Shown: one piece after another, positions 1 through 7,803 of the stretch
How positions within the stretch are numbered: the stretch's first letter is position 1
Layout of the letters: each line of letters opens with the position of its first letter
Origin: Nocardia pneumoniae NBRC 100136
Lineage (GTDB): Bacteria; Actinomycetota; Actinomycetes; Mycobacteriales; Mycobacteriaceae
Direction: 5' to 3'
DNA: 64,000 bases
Assembly: GCF_000308755.1 (NCBI RefSeq)
Contig: NZ_BAGF01000058.1
Location: 62,001-126,000, forward strand
Program-made: the position numbers and the translations under genes
The notes under the pieces: generated by a model
Database searches by the model: none
The model's input: the letters and a program-made list of their open reading frames with translations, nothing else
What the model was told of the DNA's origin: nothing

Positions 1-202
1 TCGGCGGCGCGATCTCGCCCGATGTGAGCACACCGGTCGCTACCTGGTACAACAGCGGCTGGAACAAGTGCTCGGGCGTGCTGGAGATCAGCACGAAGTC
101 CACCCTCGACTTGGCCAGCTGCTTGGCGGCGGCGAGCCCGCCGAACCCCGATCCGACAATGACGACACCCGCGGTTTCGATTCCCGCATCCACGTACTGC
201 AT
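1..202 (-). CDS. Type II NADH:quinone oxidoreductase-like flavoprotein (N-terminal part)
   Basis: The gene starts with ATG at 202 and runs off the left edge of the window, so only about 67 residues are seen. They contain a Rossmann FAD-binding stretch, VVIVGSGFGGLAAAKQLA, followed by PEHLFQPLLYQVATGVL. That pairing is typical of single-subunit NDH-2 enzymes, which pass electrons from NADH to quinone at the membrane without pumping protons. Related FAD oxidoreductases cannot be excluded because the NADH-binding domain is outside the window. It is divergent from a LysR regulator that could control it. Confidence 0.7.
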   Translation of the reverse strand, partial: MQYVDAGIETAGVVIVGSGFGGLAAAKQLAKSRVDFVLISSTPEHLFQPLLYQVATGVLTSGEIAPP

Positions 203-313
203 GACAGCCTCCTTCTCTCATTACGAACCGTGATCCGGAGGGCGGATATTTCAGGTGTCAGGGCGCATAATTTAGATGACTCTTATCTTGATCCGTAATT
301 AATTGGAGGCGCT
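203..313. promoter_or_regulatory. Divergent promoter region between the NDH-2-like gene and the LysR gene
   Basis: This 111-bp AT-richer gap holds both promoters. An inverted pair ATTACG (220-225) / CGTAAT (294-299) and two copies of TGATCCG lie near its ends. They are plausible LysR contacts but short, so the call is weak. Confidence 0.3.
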
Positions 314-1171
314 GTGGAACTTCGGCAGCTCACCTACTTCGTCGCGGTGTGCGAGGAGCTGAGCTTCAGCGGCGCCGCCGCGCGCTGCTTCATCTCACAG
401 TCGGCGATCAGTCATCAGATCTCCCGGCTCGAGCGCGATCTCGGCGTACAACTGTTCGAACGCTCGACCCGCTCGGTCGTGCCCACCGACGCGACCGCTC
501 GGCTACTTCCGCTGGCGAAGCAAATGCTGAGCTTGGAGTCGGCGATTCGCGCCGCGGTGCGCACGGTGGGGCCGCGAATCCGGTTGGCCGCGAACATGTC
601 CTTCGCCACCCGCTCGCTGTCGGCCATCGCGGGCGCGCGCGCCGCGCACCCGGAAGCCGAAATCGAGTTCGTGATCAAGCCGTTCCGCCAGCGCATCGCA
701 GCCGTCACGGACGGGGACTGCGATCTCGCGCTGATTCGCGGCAGCGTCGACCAGCCGGGGCTCGTGGTGGAACAGCTGTGGGTCGAGGATCTGGTGATCG
801 CCACCTCCAGCGCGCATCCACTGGCGACCAGGGACGTGGTGACCCTGTCCGATCTGAGTTCGTATCCGCTGCTGCTGCCGCCGGAACAGGAACAGGTCCT
901 GCTGCACACCGTGATTCGCAACGCGTTCGCCGAGCTGCCCACGGGTCCGACCTTCGGGCCGCCCATCCCGCCCGACCACACCGCGACGATGGAGCTGATC
1001 AACCGGCCGGAGGCGTGGACGGTGCTCTACGCGGAGAGCACCACCGAGGGACTGGTGGTGCTGTCGCTCACCGAGCACAAGCTGCGCGTCCCGGTTTCGG
1101 CGGTGCTGCGTTCCGACGCCAAGCGTTCACCGATCCTGACCACCCTGCTGTCCGCGCTGCACCGCTGCTGA
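314..1171 (+). CDS. LysR-family transcriptional regulator
   Basis: This 285-residue protein has the LysR layout. An N-terminal winged helix-turn-helix (about residues 1-60, with ELSFSGAAARCFISQSAISH) is followed by a substrate-binding effector domain from about residue 90. The GTG at 314 has GGAGG 8 bp upstream. It is divergent from the NDH-2-like gene, the usual position for a regulator of its neighbour, so control of that gene is inferred. The effector is unknown. Confidence 0.9.
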   Translation: MELRQLTYFVAVCEELSFSGAAARCFISQSAISHQISRLERDLGVQLFERSTRSVVPTDATARLLPLAKQMLSLESAIRAAVRTVGPRIRLAANMSFATRSLSAIAGARAAHPEAEIEFVIKPFRQRIAAVTDGDCDLALIRGSVDQPGLVVEQLWVEDLVIATSSAHPLATRDVVTLSDLSSYPLLLPPEQEQVLLHTVIRNAFAELPTGPTFGPPIPPDHTATMELINRPEAWTVLYAESTTEGLVVLSLTEHKLRVPVSAVLRSDAKRSPILTTLLSALHRC

Positions 1172-1348
1172 GGTGGTCTTTTGGGGCGGCGGTTCGTCGC
1201 GGGGCCATGCCGCCCTACCTGCGCCGGTGACTCTCGAGACCGAACAATCACCCGGTCAGCAGAACGAGCTGGCCCTGACCGCTCCAGTCAGGGCCACACG
1301 CAGCTCGGGATGAGGGGTAGACGAGGCGTTCCCGCGGAGAAGCCCGGT

Positions 1349-1729
1349 TCAGCTCACCCACGGCGGGGTGATGCGCGTTCCGTCCGCGAGTTCGCCCGCG
1401 AAGCCGACCGGTGCGATCACCATCAGTGTGGCGGGATCCTCCCCCGGATTGTCCAGGCGGATGGCGGATTCGGCGGGGGCGACGGCAGCATCCCCCGGTT
1501 CCAGGGCCGATGATTCACCGTCGACCGTTAATGTCACTGCGCCACCGAGGAGTACGAATGCCTCCTCGCGAAGGATGCGGTGTTCGACACCGATGGTTCC
1601 GGCGGCGATCTCCAGCCGCCACACACATAGCTCCTTGCTGCCGATGGCGGGACGGATGAGCGGGGTGAAGCGGGCGTCGTGCATCTCGTGGACGGTGGTC
1701 TCCGCGGCGCGGACTACCGGCATTTCCAT
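1349..1729 (-). CDS. Cupin-domain protein
   Basis: A 126-residue single cupin. The sequence reads VEHRILREEAFVLLGGAVTLTVDGE and then LEPGDAAVAPAE, matching the two cupin motifs with one His and two Glu candidates for metal binding. Small cupins can be enzymes, binding proteins or sensors; nothing here fixes the substrate. It is divergent from a MarR regulator over a gap filled with MarR-type palindromes, so it is very probably that regulator's target. Confidence 0.75.
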   Translation of the reverse strand: MEMPVVRAAETTVHEMHDARFTPLIRPAIGSKELCVWRLEIAAGTIGVEHRILREEAFVLLGGAVTLTVDGESSALEPGDAAVAPAESAIRLDNPGEDPATLMVIAPVGFAGELADGTRITPPWVS

Positions 1730-1738
1730 CTCCTCATG

Positions 1739-1789
1739 TAGTCAACCTTCTTGACTAATATAGTCAAGCACATTGACCACTTTGTCAAG
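1739..1789. promoter_or_regulatory. Tandem MarR-type operators between cupin and MarR genes
   Basis: A perfect palindrome TAGTCAA-ccttc-TTGACTA covers 1739-1757. A near copy, TAGTCAA-gcaca-TTGACCA with one mismatch, lies at 1761-1779. A third half-site TTGTCAA follows at 1782-1788. The 22-bp repeat distance puts them on one face of the helix between the divergent genes, as expected for an autoregulating MarR dimer. Confidence 0.75.
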
Positions 1790-1804
1790 TGTCAGGATGC
1801 ATCC

Positions 1805-2263
1805 ATGCCCGCTTCCGTCCCGCCGCCCGCCCAGGACCTGCCACTGCTGTTGCTCGCGGCGGCCGCGCAAGTCACCGACGCCATCCACACCGGCGTGGTG
1901 ACGGCGGGATTCACCGATGTCCGTCCATCGCACGGATTCGCCTTCGCGCGGATGGCGCCCGACGGCGCGACGGTGGTCGAGATCGCCGAGCATCTCAGCG
2001 TCAGCAAGCAGGCCGCGAGTCAGCTCGTGGACGAGTTGGTGCGCAAAGGGTATGCGCGGCGCAACCCGCATCCGCACGACGCACGAGCCAAGCTCATCAC
2101 GCTGACCGAACGCGGCTGGGCCTGCACCCGCGCCGCGGACGCCGCGGCGGCGGAATTCACGCAACGCTGGGCCGCGGCATTGAGCCGTGCCGACATCGTC
2201 GATCTGCGAAACATGTTGGCCCGCGTGGTCACCCCGGGCCGCGTGCGGCCCTCGGCGTGGTAG
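1805..2263 (+). CDS. MarR-family transcriptional regulator
   Basis: The chosen ATG at 1805 (AGGA 7 bp upstream) gives 152 residues. The protein has the winged-helix core VVEIAEHLSVSKQAASQLVD and the wing YARRNPHPHDARAKLITLTERG typical of MarR. A longer reading frame opens with TTG at 1751 but lies inside the operator palindromes, so it is unlikely to be the start. Its operator array also covers the cupin promoter, which implies control of both genes. Confidence 0.88.
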   Translation: MPASVPPPAQDLPLLLLAAAAQVTDAIHTGVVTAGFTDVRPSHGFAFARMAPDGATVVEIAEHLSVSKQAASQLVDELVRKGYARRNPHPHDARAKLITLTERGWACTRAADAAAAEFTQRWAAALSRADIVDLRNMLARVVTPGRVRPSAW

Positions 2264-2285
2264 CTTGCGGCGTCGTCCGGGGCGG

Positions 2286-3215
2286 TCACGGGAGCGGAGT
2301 GAATCCGATTCCGATCGTGCTCGGTCCTTGCGCTGCGATGTCGTCGAGAATTCCATGAATACCGGAGAACTGGAACGGTGCCCACGGATTGAGCGGATTG
2401 ATCGCGGAGGTGATTCCCACCAGACCGCTGCGCGTGGTCACCGGGCCGCCGCTATCGCCCGGAATGATCGCGGCCCACGAACTGATGACGTTGTTCTTGT
2501 ACTCGATCACGAGACCGCATGTCTTTCTGGACACCTGACCGTACTTGCAGATGATGTCCCTGAGCGGGACAGGACGCGCACCGATCTTCCTGATCACGGT
2601 TCCGTTCGGTGTCTTGTTGACCGGATTGATCTTCGTTTCGTCCAGCTTGATGACCGCGTAATCCTTGGAGGAATCAACCGGGCAATGCATCGACGGAAAC
2701 CCGGGCCAATTCGTGGTCCACGTAGCGTAGTAACCGATCGGACCCAGTCCGGGATTGCCCGTCAGGAATACCTCCTGAGTTCCGGTGTCCCGAGTCATCA
2801 TGTGCCCGGCCGTGAGAGCCACCAGATTGCCGAGTTGGTCATATCCGACCGCCCCGACAGTGCCCCAGCTTCCGCGGGGCAGTCCGCCATCGGACATGAT
2901 CGACGTTCCCGGACCGAAGTTCACCCCAGATGACGGAGGCGTGCCCACATACGTGAACGAGACTCCGTTACTGACCCCGCTCGGCGTGGTGACCGTGACC
3001 AGCACGACTCCCTTTGCGGCAGGAGAGATAGCCGTGATCTGCGTCGCGGAGTCGATCGTGAACGAGGTCGCTGGAGTGGTGCCGAATTCGACCGCCGTAG
3101 CTCCGGTCAGATTCGTCCCGGTCAGGGTGACCGTGGTTCCACCGATGATCGGCCCCGAACCCGGGCTCGCCGAGACGAGAGTCGGAGCCGCAGACAGGGA
3201 AGTAATGGTAGGCAT
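2286..3215 (-). CDS. IPT/TIG-domain trypsin-like serine protease without signal peptide
   Basis: The 309-residue product starts at ATG 3215 with GGAGG 7 bp upstream. Residues about 10-90 form an IPT/TIG immunoglobulin-like domain (ASPGSGPIIGGTTVTLTGTN). The rest is a chymotrypsin/streptogrisin-type S1 protease. The triad is visible: His138 in LTAGHM, Asp185 in SSKDYAVIKLD and Ser255 in PGDSGGP. Cys223 and Cys233 sit where streptogrisins have a disulfide (CKYGQVSRKTCG), which suits an oxidising compartment. No Sec or Tat signal or membrane segment is present, so its location is unclear. The substrate is unknown. Confidence 0.8.
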   Translation of the reverse strand: MPTITSLSAAPTLVSASPGSGPIIGGTTVTLTGTNLTGATAVEFGTTPATSFTIDSATQITAISPAAKGVVLVTVTTPSGVSNGVSFTYVGTPPSSGVNFGPGTSIMSDGGLPRGSWGTVGAVGYDQLGNLVALTAGHMMTRDTGTQEVFLTGNPGLGPIGYYATWTTNWPGFPSMHCPVDSSKDYAVIKLDETKINPVNKTPNGTVIRKIGARPVPLRDIICKYGQVSRKTCGLVIEYKNNVISSWAAIIPGDSGGPVTTRSGLVGITSAINPLNPWAPFQFSGIHGILDDIAAQGPSTIGIGFTPLP

Positions 3216-3569
3216 AGTGCCGCCTCCTTCACCGCGGTGGAAATGGGGTTCCGCTACACCAGGTCGGCCAACTCGTTTGGTCCCGGCTCCATTCAGTAAC
3301 GCGCCTGTACCGGCACCCGGGCAATGGGTCTTTCGATCCGATTTCGTCTGTTTTCAGATGAACCCGGATCCGAATGCATCCCGCCACGAAGCACCGGACT
3401 GATCAGGGAAATTCGAGTCGAGGGACCGCTAACGCAAACGCTCGGCTGGGATACCTCAGCCGAGCGTTTCGCGATGCTCTTGCCCCCCAACGACTATGAG
3501 CGCTGTTGTGGCGCCCCCTGGACCCCGAGTATGTCCAGGTGCCGTTCAGGTAGATCGCTTCGAATCGGG
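3216..3569. other. Intergenic region between protease gene and MetE-like gene
   Basis: This 354-bp gap contains the protease promoter at its left side and the terminator hairpin at 3436-3469 that ends the MetE-like gene. No further gene is supported. Confidence 0.5.
3436..3469. terminator. Hairpin terminator after the MetE-like gene
   Basis: A perfect 13-bp inverted repeat AAACGCTCGGCTG / CAGCCGAGCGTTT with an 8-nt loop. Read on the minus strand the stem ends in AAACG..CGTTT, giving a short T run. It lies about 100 bp past the MetE-like stop. Confidence 0.75.
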
Positions 3570-4625
3570 TCAGACGCCCAATTCCGTTGCGGCCAGCGCT
3601 GTTCCCTCGATGCGCGCCCGTATCTTGGCGAACGCGGTGTCGCGCGAGGTGGAGGTGTCGTCGGCGAACGGCGAGAAGCCGCAGTCGTCACAGGTGCCCA
3701 AGCGCTCGACGGGCAGGTAGCGGGCGGCGAGCAGGACCCGGTCGCGCACCTGCTCGGGAGTCTCGACAACCGGGTCGATCGGGTCGGTGACGCCGATGAA
3801 CGCACGGGCCTGGGCGGGCAAGTGCTCGGCGACCACGGCGAGCACCTTCTCCGGCTCCGGTTCGCTGGCGAACTGGAGGTAGAACGCGCCGACCCGCAAC
3901 TGCAGCAGCTTGGGCAGCAGCGCGGTGTAGTCCACGTCCAAGCTGTGCGTGGAGTCCTGATCGCCGCCCGGGCAGGTGTGCACACCGATCCTGGCCCGCT
4001 CCTGGTCCGAGAAACGGTCCAGGACCAGGTTGTTGAGCTCGATGAACTGGTCGAGCACGCCGCCGCTCGGATCCAGCTTCAAGGAGAGTCGTCCCTCGGT
4101 GAAGTCGAGCTGCACCAGGTGCGCGCCCGCGTCCAGGCAGCCGCGTATATCGGCCTCGGCCGCGTCGGCCAGATCGGCGAGGAACCGGTCGCGCGGATAG
4201 TCCTCGATGCCGTCGGCCGGGTAGAGCAGGCTCAGCGCCGACGGCGCGATGACCGCCTGCTTCACCGGTACGGTGGCGTGCTGCTGGGCCGCACGCAGGT
4301 AGTCCACCGCGTGCGCGGCGTAGCGGAACGGTCCCGACGTCAGCCGGGGCAGCTGGCGCTGATGCCCGTCGGCGAACGGGATGATCGCGCCGTCCGGGGC
4401 CAGATCGTCCAGCCCGGCGATCGGATAGGTGGCGAAGCTCGGCTTGGTCTGCTCACCGTCGGTGACGACGGGAGACCCGAGTTCCTCCAGGCGGCGGATG
4501 GTCTCGGCGACCGCGTGCCGCTGGAGTTCGGCGAGCGCGGTGGCGTCGCCGGAATCGTCGGCCATGGCGGCCAGGAGGTCGTGAGGACGAGGGATGCTAC
4601 CGATCGGTTCCGTGGGGAGGCTCAC
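3570..4625 (-). CDS. MetE-like cobalamin-independent methyltransferase (C-terminal-domain type)
   Basis: The GTG at 4625 gives about 351 residues beginning VSLPTEPIGSIPRPHDLL, the usual start of this family; the frame is open further upstream but without family sequence. It corresponds to the catalytic TIM barrel of methionine synthase MetE. Zinc ligands are recognisable in VHTCPGGD (His, Cys) and GTCDDCGF (Cys), with the acidic QLDFTEGR strand. Family members move a methyl group to a thiol such as homocysteine, but stand-alone copies often use unknown donors or acceptors. It lacks the N-terminal folate-binding half of true MetE, so methionine synthesis is not certain. Confidence 0.78.
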   Translation of the reverse strand: MSLPTEPIGSIPRPHDLLAAMADDSGDATALAELQRHAVAETIRRLEELGSPVVTDGEQTKPSFATYPIAGLDDLAPDGAIIPFADGHQRQLPRLTSGPFRYAAHAVDYLRAAQQHATVPVKQAVIAPSALSLLYPADGIEDYPRDRFLADLADAAEADIRGCLDAGAHLVQLDFTEGRLSLKLDPSGGVLDQFIELNNLVLDRFSDQERARIGVHTCPGGDQDSTHSLDVDYTALLPKLLQLRVGAFYLQFASEPEPEKVLAVVAEHLPAQARAFIGVTDPIDPVVETPEQVRDRVLLAARYLPVERLGTCDDCGFSPFADDTSTSRDTAFAKIRARIEGTALAATELGV

Positions 4626-4819
4626 GGGGCGAGTGTACGTCCGGCACTGGTGAGTTCGACGCGGAATCGCCGGTGACAGAACCGCATTCGAATAGCGCAT
4701 AAGGCCAGCGAGCTTCGGCTCGAGCAGCCCGCACAACGTCCGGACCGATAATTTCCCAACAGTCACAAACCCGGTGCCGGACCGACCGCCGATGCCGTTG
4801 ACCGGGAGCCCTGTCAGTG

Positions 4820-4855
4820 CGGACGGCCCCGGACGCGAGCGTCCGGGGCCGTCCG
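4820..4855. terminator. Hairpin terminator after etfA
   Basis: A 17-bp perfect stem with a minimal loop, CGGACGGCCCCGGACGC and its complement, lies 16 bp past the etfA stop. It is a strong GC-rich terminator for the etfBA operon. Confidence 0.75.
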
Positions 4856-4870
4856 ACAGCGCTGAACGGA

Positions 4871-5827
4871 TCAGCCCTTGTGCGCCTTGACCGCTTCGGT
4901 CAGCTGCGGCGCGACGTTGAACAGGTCGCCCACGATGCCGTAATCGGCGATCTCGAAGATCGGCGCCTCTTCGTCCTTGTTGACCGCGACGATGGTCTTC
5001 GAGGTCTGCATGCCCGCGCGGTGCTGGATCGCGCCGGAGATGCCGAGGGCGATGTACAGCTGCGGGGAGACCGTCTTACCGGTCTGGCCGACCTGGAACT
5101 GGCCCGGGTAGTAGCCCGAGTCGACGGCGGCGCGGGACGCGCCGACGGCCGCGCCGAGCGAGTCGGCCAGCGCCTCGACCACCGCGAAGTTGTCGGCGGA
5201 ACCGACGCCGCGGCCACCGGACACCACGATGCCGGCCTCGGTGAGCTCCGGACGGTCACCGGCCACGACCGGCTCGCGCGAGGTCACCTTGACCACGCCC
5301 TCTTCCTGCGCGGGCACCTCGACGGTGACCTTCTCACCCGCACCGGCCTGCGCCGACGCCTCGATGGCGCCCGGGCGGACCGAGATCACCGGCACGTCGC
5401 CGGTGGCCTTGGCGTCGACGGTGAACGCGCCACCGAAGATGGAGTGCACCACGCTGCCGTCGGCCTTCACGTCGATGACGTCGACCAGCAGGCCGGAGCC
5501 GATGCGGGCGGCCAGGCGACCCGACACCTCCTTGCCCTCGGCGGTGGCGGCGACGATGACCGCGGCCGGGGAGACCGACTCGGTCAGGCCCGCCAGCACG
5601 TCCACCTTCGGGGTCACCAGGTAGTTGTCCACATCGTCGGACTCGGCGATGTAGATCTTCTCCGCGCCGGCGGCGGCCAGCGCGTCGGCCAGCTTCTCGC
5701 CGGTGCCCGCCGTGCCCAGCACGACGGCGGCGGGCTCGCCGAGGGCGCGCGCGGCGGTGAGCAGTTCGGTGCTGACCTTCTTGATCGCACCGTCGGCGTG
5801 CTCGACGAGCACAAGTACTTCTGCCAT
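4871..5827 (-). CDS. etfA: Electron transfer flavoprotein alpha subunit
   Basis: A 318-residue EtfA/FixB. The C-terminal FAD domain is clear: VVSGGRGVGSADNF, then YYPGQFQVGQTGKTVSPQLY and ALGISGAIQHRAGMQTSKTI, with IFEIADYGIVGDLF near the end. With EtfB it accepts electrons from acyl-CoA and other dehydrogenases and passes them to the quinone pool. It follows etfB by 111 bp on the same strand and matches M. tuberculosis Rv3028c in order. Confidence 0.96.
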   Translation of the reverse strand: MAEVLVLVEHADGAIKKVSTELLTAARALGEPAAVVLGTAGTGEKLADALAAAGAEKIYIAESDDVDNYLVTPKVDVLAGLTESVSPAAVIVAATAEGKEVSGRLAARIGSGLLVDVIDVKADGSVVHSIFGGAFTVDAKATGDVPVISVRPGAIEASAQAGAGEKVTVEVPAQEEGVVKVTSREPVVAGDRPELTEAGIVVSGGRGVGSADNFAVVEALADSLGAAVGASRAAVDSGYYPGQFQVGQTGKTVSPQLYIALGISGAIQHRAGMQTSKTIVAVNKDEEAPIFEIADYGIVGDLFNVAPQLTEAVKAHKG

Positions 5828-5938
5828 TTGTGTTCTCTCCTAAGAAGTCTCAGTCCTCGCGGGCGGGACGAGCGGGGATCGCGAAGCGGCTCGTTCCGCC
5901 CGGCCGGGTGCGGGTGTCCCGCATGAGCACGGCCGAGA

Positions 5939-6724
5939 TCAGATGATCTTCTGGCCGATCAGGTACTGGGCGATCTTGGTGCCGCCGTCGCCCTCGTCCG
6001 CGATCTTCTCGCCCGCGGTGCGCGGAGGCTTCGGGGTGGCCGCGGTGACGGTGGTGCCCGCGTTCGCGACACCGACGGTCGACGGGTCGACGCCGAGATC
6101 GGCCAGCGTGAAGGTCTGCACTTCCTTCTTCTTCGCGGCCATGATGCCCTTGAAGGACGGGAAGCGCGGCTCGTTGATCTTCTCGGTGACGCTCACGATG
6201 GCCGGAAGCGTCGCCTCCAGCTTGAACACGCCCTCGTCGGTCTCGCGCTCGCCGGTGATCTTGTCACCGTCGACGGTCAGCTTGCGCAGGTGCGTCAGCT
6301 GCGGCAGGCCCAGGTACTCGGCGATGATCGCGGGGACGGCGCCGGCGCGGCCGTCGGTCGACTCGTTGCCCGCGATGACCAGCTCGACACCCTCGACCTG
6401 ACCGAGCGCACTCGCCAGCACCCACGCGGTCTGCACGGCGTCGGAGCCGTGGATGGCCGGGTCGTTGATGTGGATGGCCTTGTCGGCGCCCATGGACAGC
6501 GCCTTGCGGATGGCCTCGGTGGCGCGGTCCGGACCGGCGGCCAGCACGGTGACCTCGCCGCCCTGGGCCTCCTTGATCAGCAGCGCCTCTTCGACGGCGC
6601 GCTCGTTGATCTCGTCGAGAACGGCGTCGGCGGCCTCGCGGTCGAGGGTGAAGTCACCGTCGGTCAGCTTGCGCTCGGACCAGGTGTCGGGAACCTGCTT
6701 GATGAGTACGACGATGTTCGGCAT
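5939..6724 (-). CDS. etfB: Electron transfer flavoprotein beta subunit
   Basis: A 261-residue EtfB/FixA beginning MPNIVVLIKQVPDTW. It has the AMP-binding ETF beta fold, with NERAVEEALLIKE, GADKAIHI and NESTDGRAGAVPAIIAEYLGLPQLT. It is first in the operon with etfA and partners it in beta-oxidation electron transfer. The 22-bp palindrome at 6827-6848 lies about 100 bp upstream and may regulate it. Confidence 0.96.
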   Translation of the reverse strand: MPNIVVLIKQVPDTWSERKLTDGDFTLDREAADAVLDEINERAVEEALLIKEAQGGEVTVLAAGPDRATEAIRKALSMGADKAIHINDPAIHGSDAVQTAWVLASALGQVEGVELVIAGNESTDGRAGAVPAIIAEYLGLPQLTHLRKLTVDGDKITGERETDEGVFKLEATLPAIVSVTEKINEPRFPSFKGIMAAKKKEVQTFTLADLGVDPSTVGVANAGTTVTAATPKPPRTAGEKIADEGDGGTKIAQYLIGQKII

Positions 6725-6826
6725 CGGTCTTCGTCGACCTCCTGTTCTGGTTACACGTATGTGGTGGTCGCACGAGCTGGGCCGTACGTCCGTGTGAGTG
6801 GCTCAGGCCGTGACATTACCTTACGT

Positions 6827-6848
6827 TAAGTTACCCGCGGGTAACTTA
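6827..6848. promoter_or_regulatory. Perfect 22-bp palindrome between etfB and the methyltransferase gene
   Basis: The half-site TAAGTTACCCG is followed directly by its complement CGGGTAACTTA, with the direct flank ATTACCTTACG. It looks like a dimeric, TetR-type operator. It sits between divergent genes, about 100 bp from the etfB start and 137 bp from the methyltransferase start. The regulator is not encoded nearby. Confidence 0.65.
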
Positions 6849-6984
6849 GTGGCTTCTCTCTCACCACGGCCCATCGCGCGATACAGTGCGCCGGATCAGG
6901 CGGCGCCGCAACGGCGCAGCCGCGCGACGAATCCGACCGGGTGCGGATGTCCCGCGCCGGTACCGTGCCAGTAACGTCGGAGTG

Positions 6985-7803
6985 ATGAGCGAGGCTGTGA
7001 TCCCTGCCGCCGTGGGCGACCCCGCTGTCGTTGCCGCGGGCCCCGAGACGAGCGTCGGCGCCGTCGAACCGCTGCCGCTGACCGGCGAGCGCACCGTTCC
7101 CGGCATCGCCGAGGAGAACTACTGGTTCCGCAGGCACGAGATCGCCTACGCCCGCCTGCTGGACCGCTGCGCCGGAAAGACCGTGCTGGAGGCAGGCTCC
7201 GGAGAAGGCTACGGCGCCGACATGATCGCCGACGTGGCCACCAAGGTGATCGGAGTGGACTACGACACCACCGCCGTCGAGCACGTGCGCGCGCGTTACC
7301 CGCGCGTGGAGATGATCCAGGGCAACCTCGCCGCGCTGCCGCTGGAGGACGCATCGGTCGACGTCGTGGTGAACTTCCAAGTGATCGAACATCTTTGGGA
7401 CCAGTCCCAGTTCCTGCGGGAGTGCCTGCGCGTGCTGCGCCCCGGCGGCGAGCTGCTGATCAGCACGCCCAACCGGATCACCTTCTCCCCCGGCCGCGAC
7501 ACCCCGCTCAACCCGTTCCACACCAGGGAACTGAACGCCGCCGAGCTGACCGAGCTGCTGGTCGACGCCGGTTTCGACGTGGCACGGATGATCGGCGTGC
7601 ACCACGGGCCGGGCTTGCGGGCGCTGGACGCCAAGCACGGCGGGTCGTTCATCGACGCGCAGATCGAACGGGCGCTGGCCGGTGAGCCCTGGCCCGCCGA
7701 ACTGACCGCGGACGTCGCGAGCGTCACGGCCGACGACTTCGTGCTGGTCGCCGAGGACATCGACGCGAGCCTGGATCTGGTCGCCATCGCGGTGAAGCCT
7801 TGA
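6985..7803 (+). CDS. SAM-dependent methyltransferase (Rv3030-type, methylglucose lipopolysaccharide locus)
   Basis: The ATG at 6985 gives 272 residues; the frame is open 99 bp further upstream, but that stretch is Arg-rich and looks non-coding. A class I methyltransferase fold is seen: SAM motif VLEAGSGEGYGADM, acidic VIGVDYD, and VVNFQVIEHLWDQSQFLRE. The order methyltransferase - GH57 - GT4 after etfBA matches Rv3030-Rv3031-Rv3032 of M. tuberculosis. That locus is linked to methylglucose lipopolysaccharide, whose glucose units are O-methylated, so sugar O-methylation is inferred. Confidence 0.88.
   Translation: MSEAVIPAAVGDPAVVAAGPETSVGAVEPLPLTGERTVPGIAEENYWFRRHEIAYARLLDRCAGKTVLEAGSGEGYGADMIADVATKVIGVDYDTTAVEHVRARYPRVEMIQGNLAALPLEDASVDVVVNFQVIEHLWDQSQFLRECLRVLRPGGELLISTPNRITFSPGRDTPLNPFHTRELNAAELTELLVDAGFDVARMIGVHHGPGLRALDAKHGGSFIDAQIERALAGEPWPAELTADVASVTADDFVLVAEDIDASLDLVAIAVKP

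Noticed and set aside
1751..1804. Longer MarR ORF beginning with TTG at 1751.
   Set aside because: The TTG lies within the operator palindromes and has no ribosome site; ATG 1805 has AGGA at good spacing.
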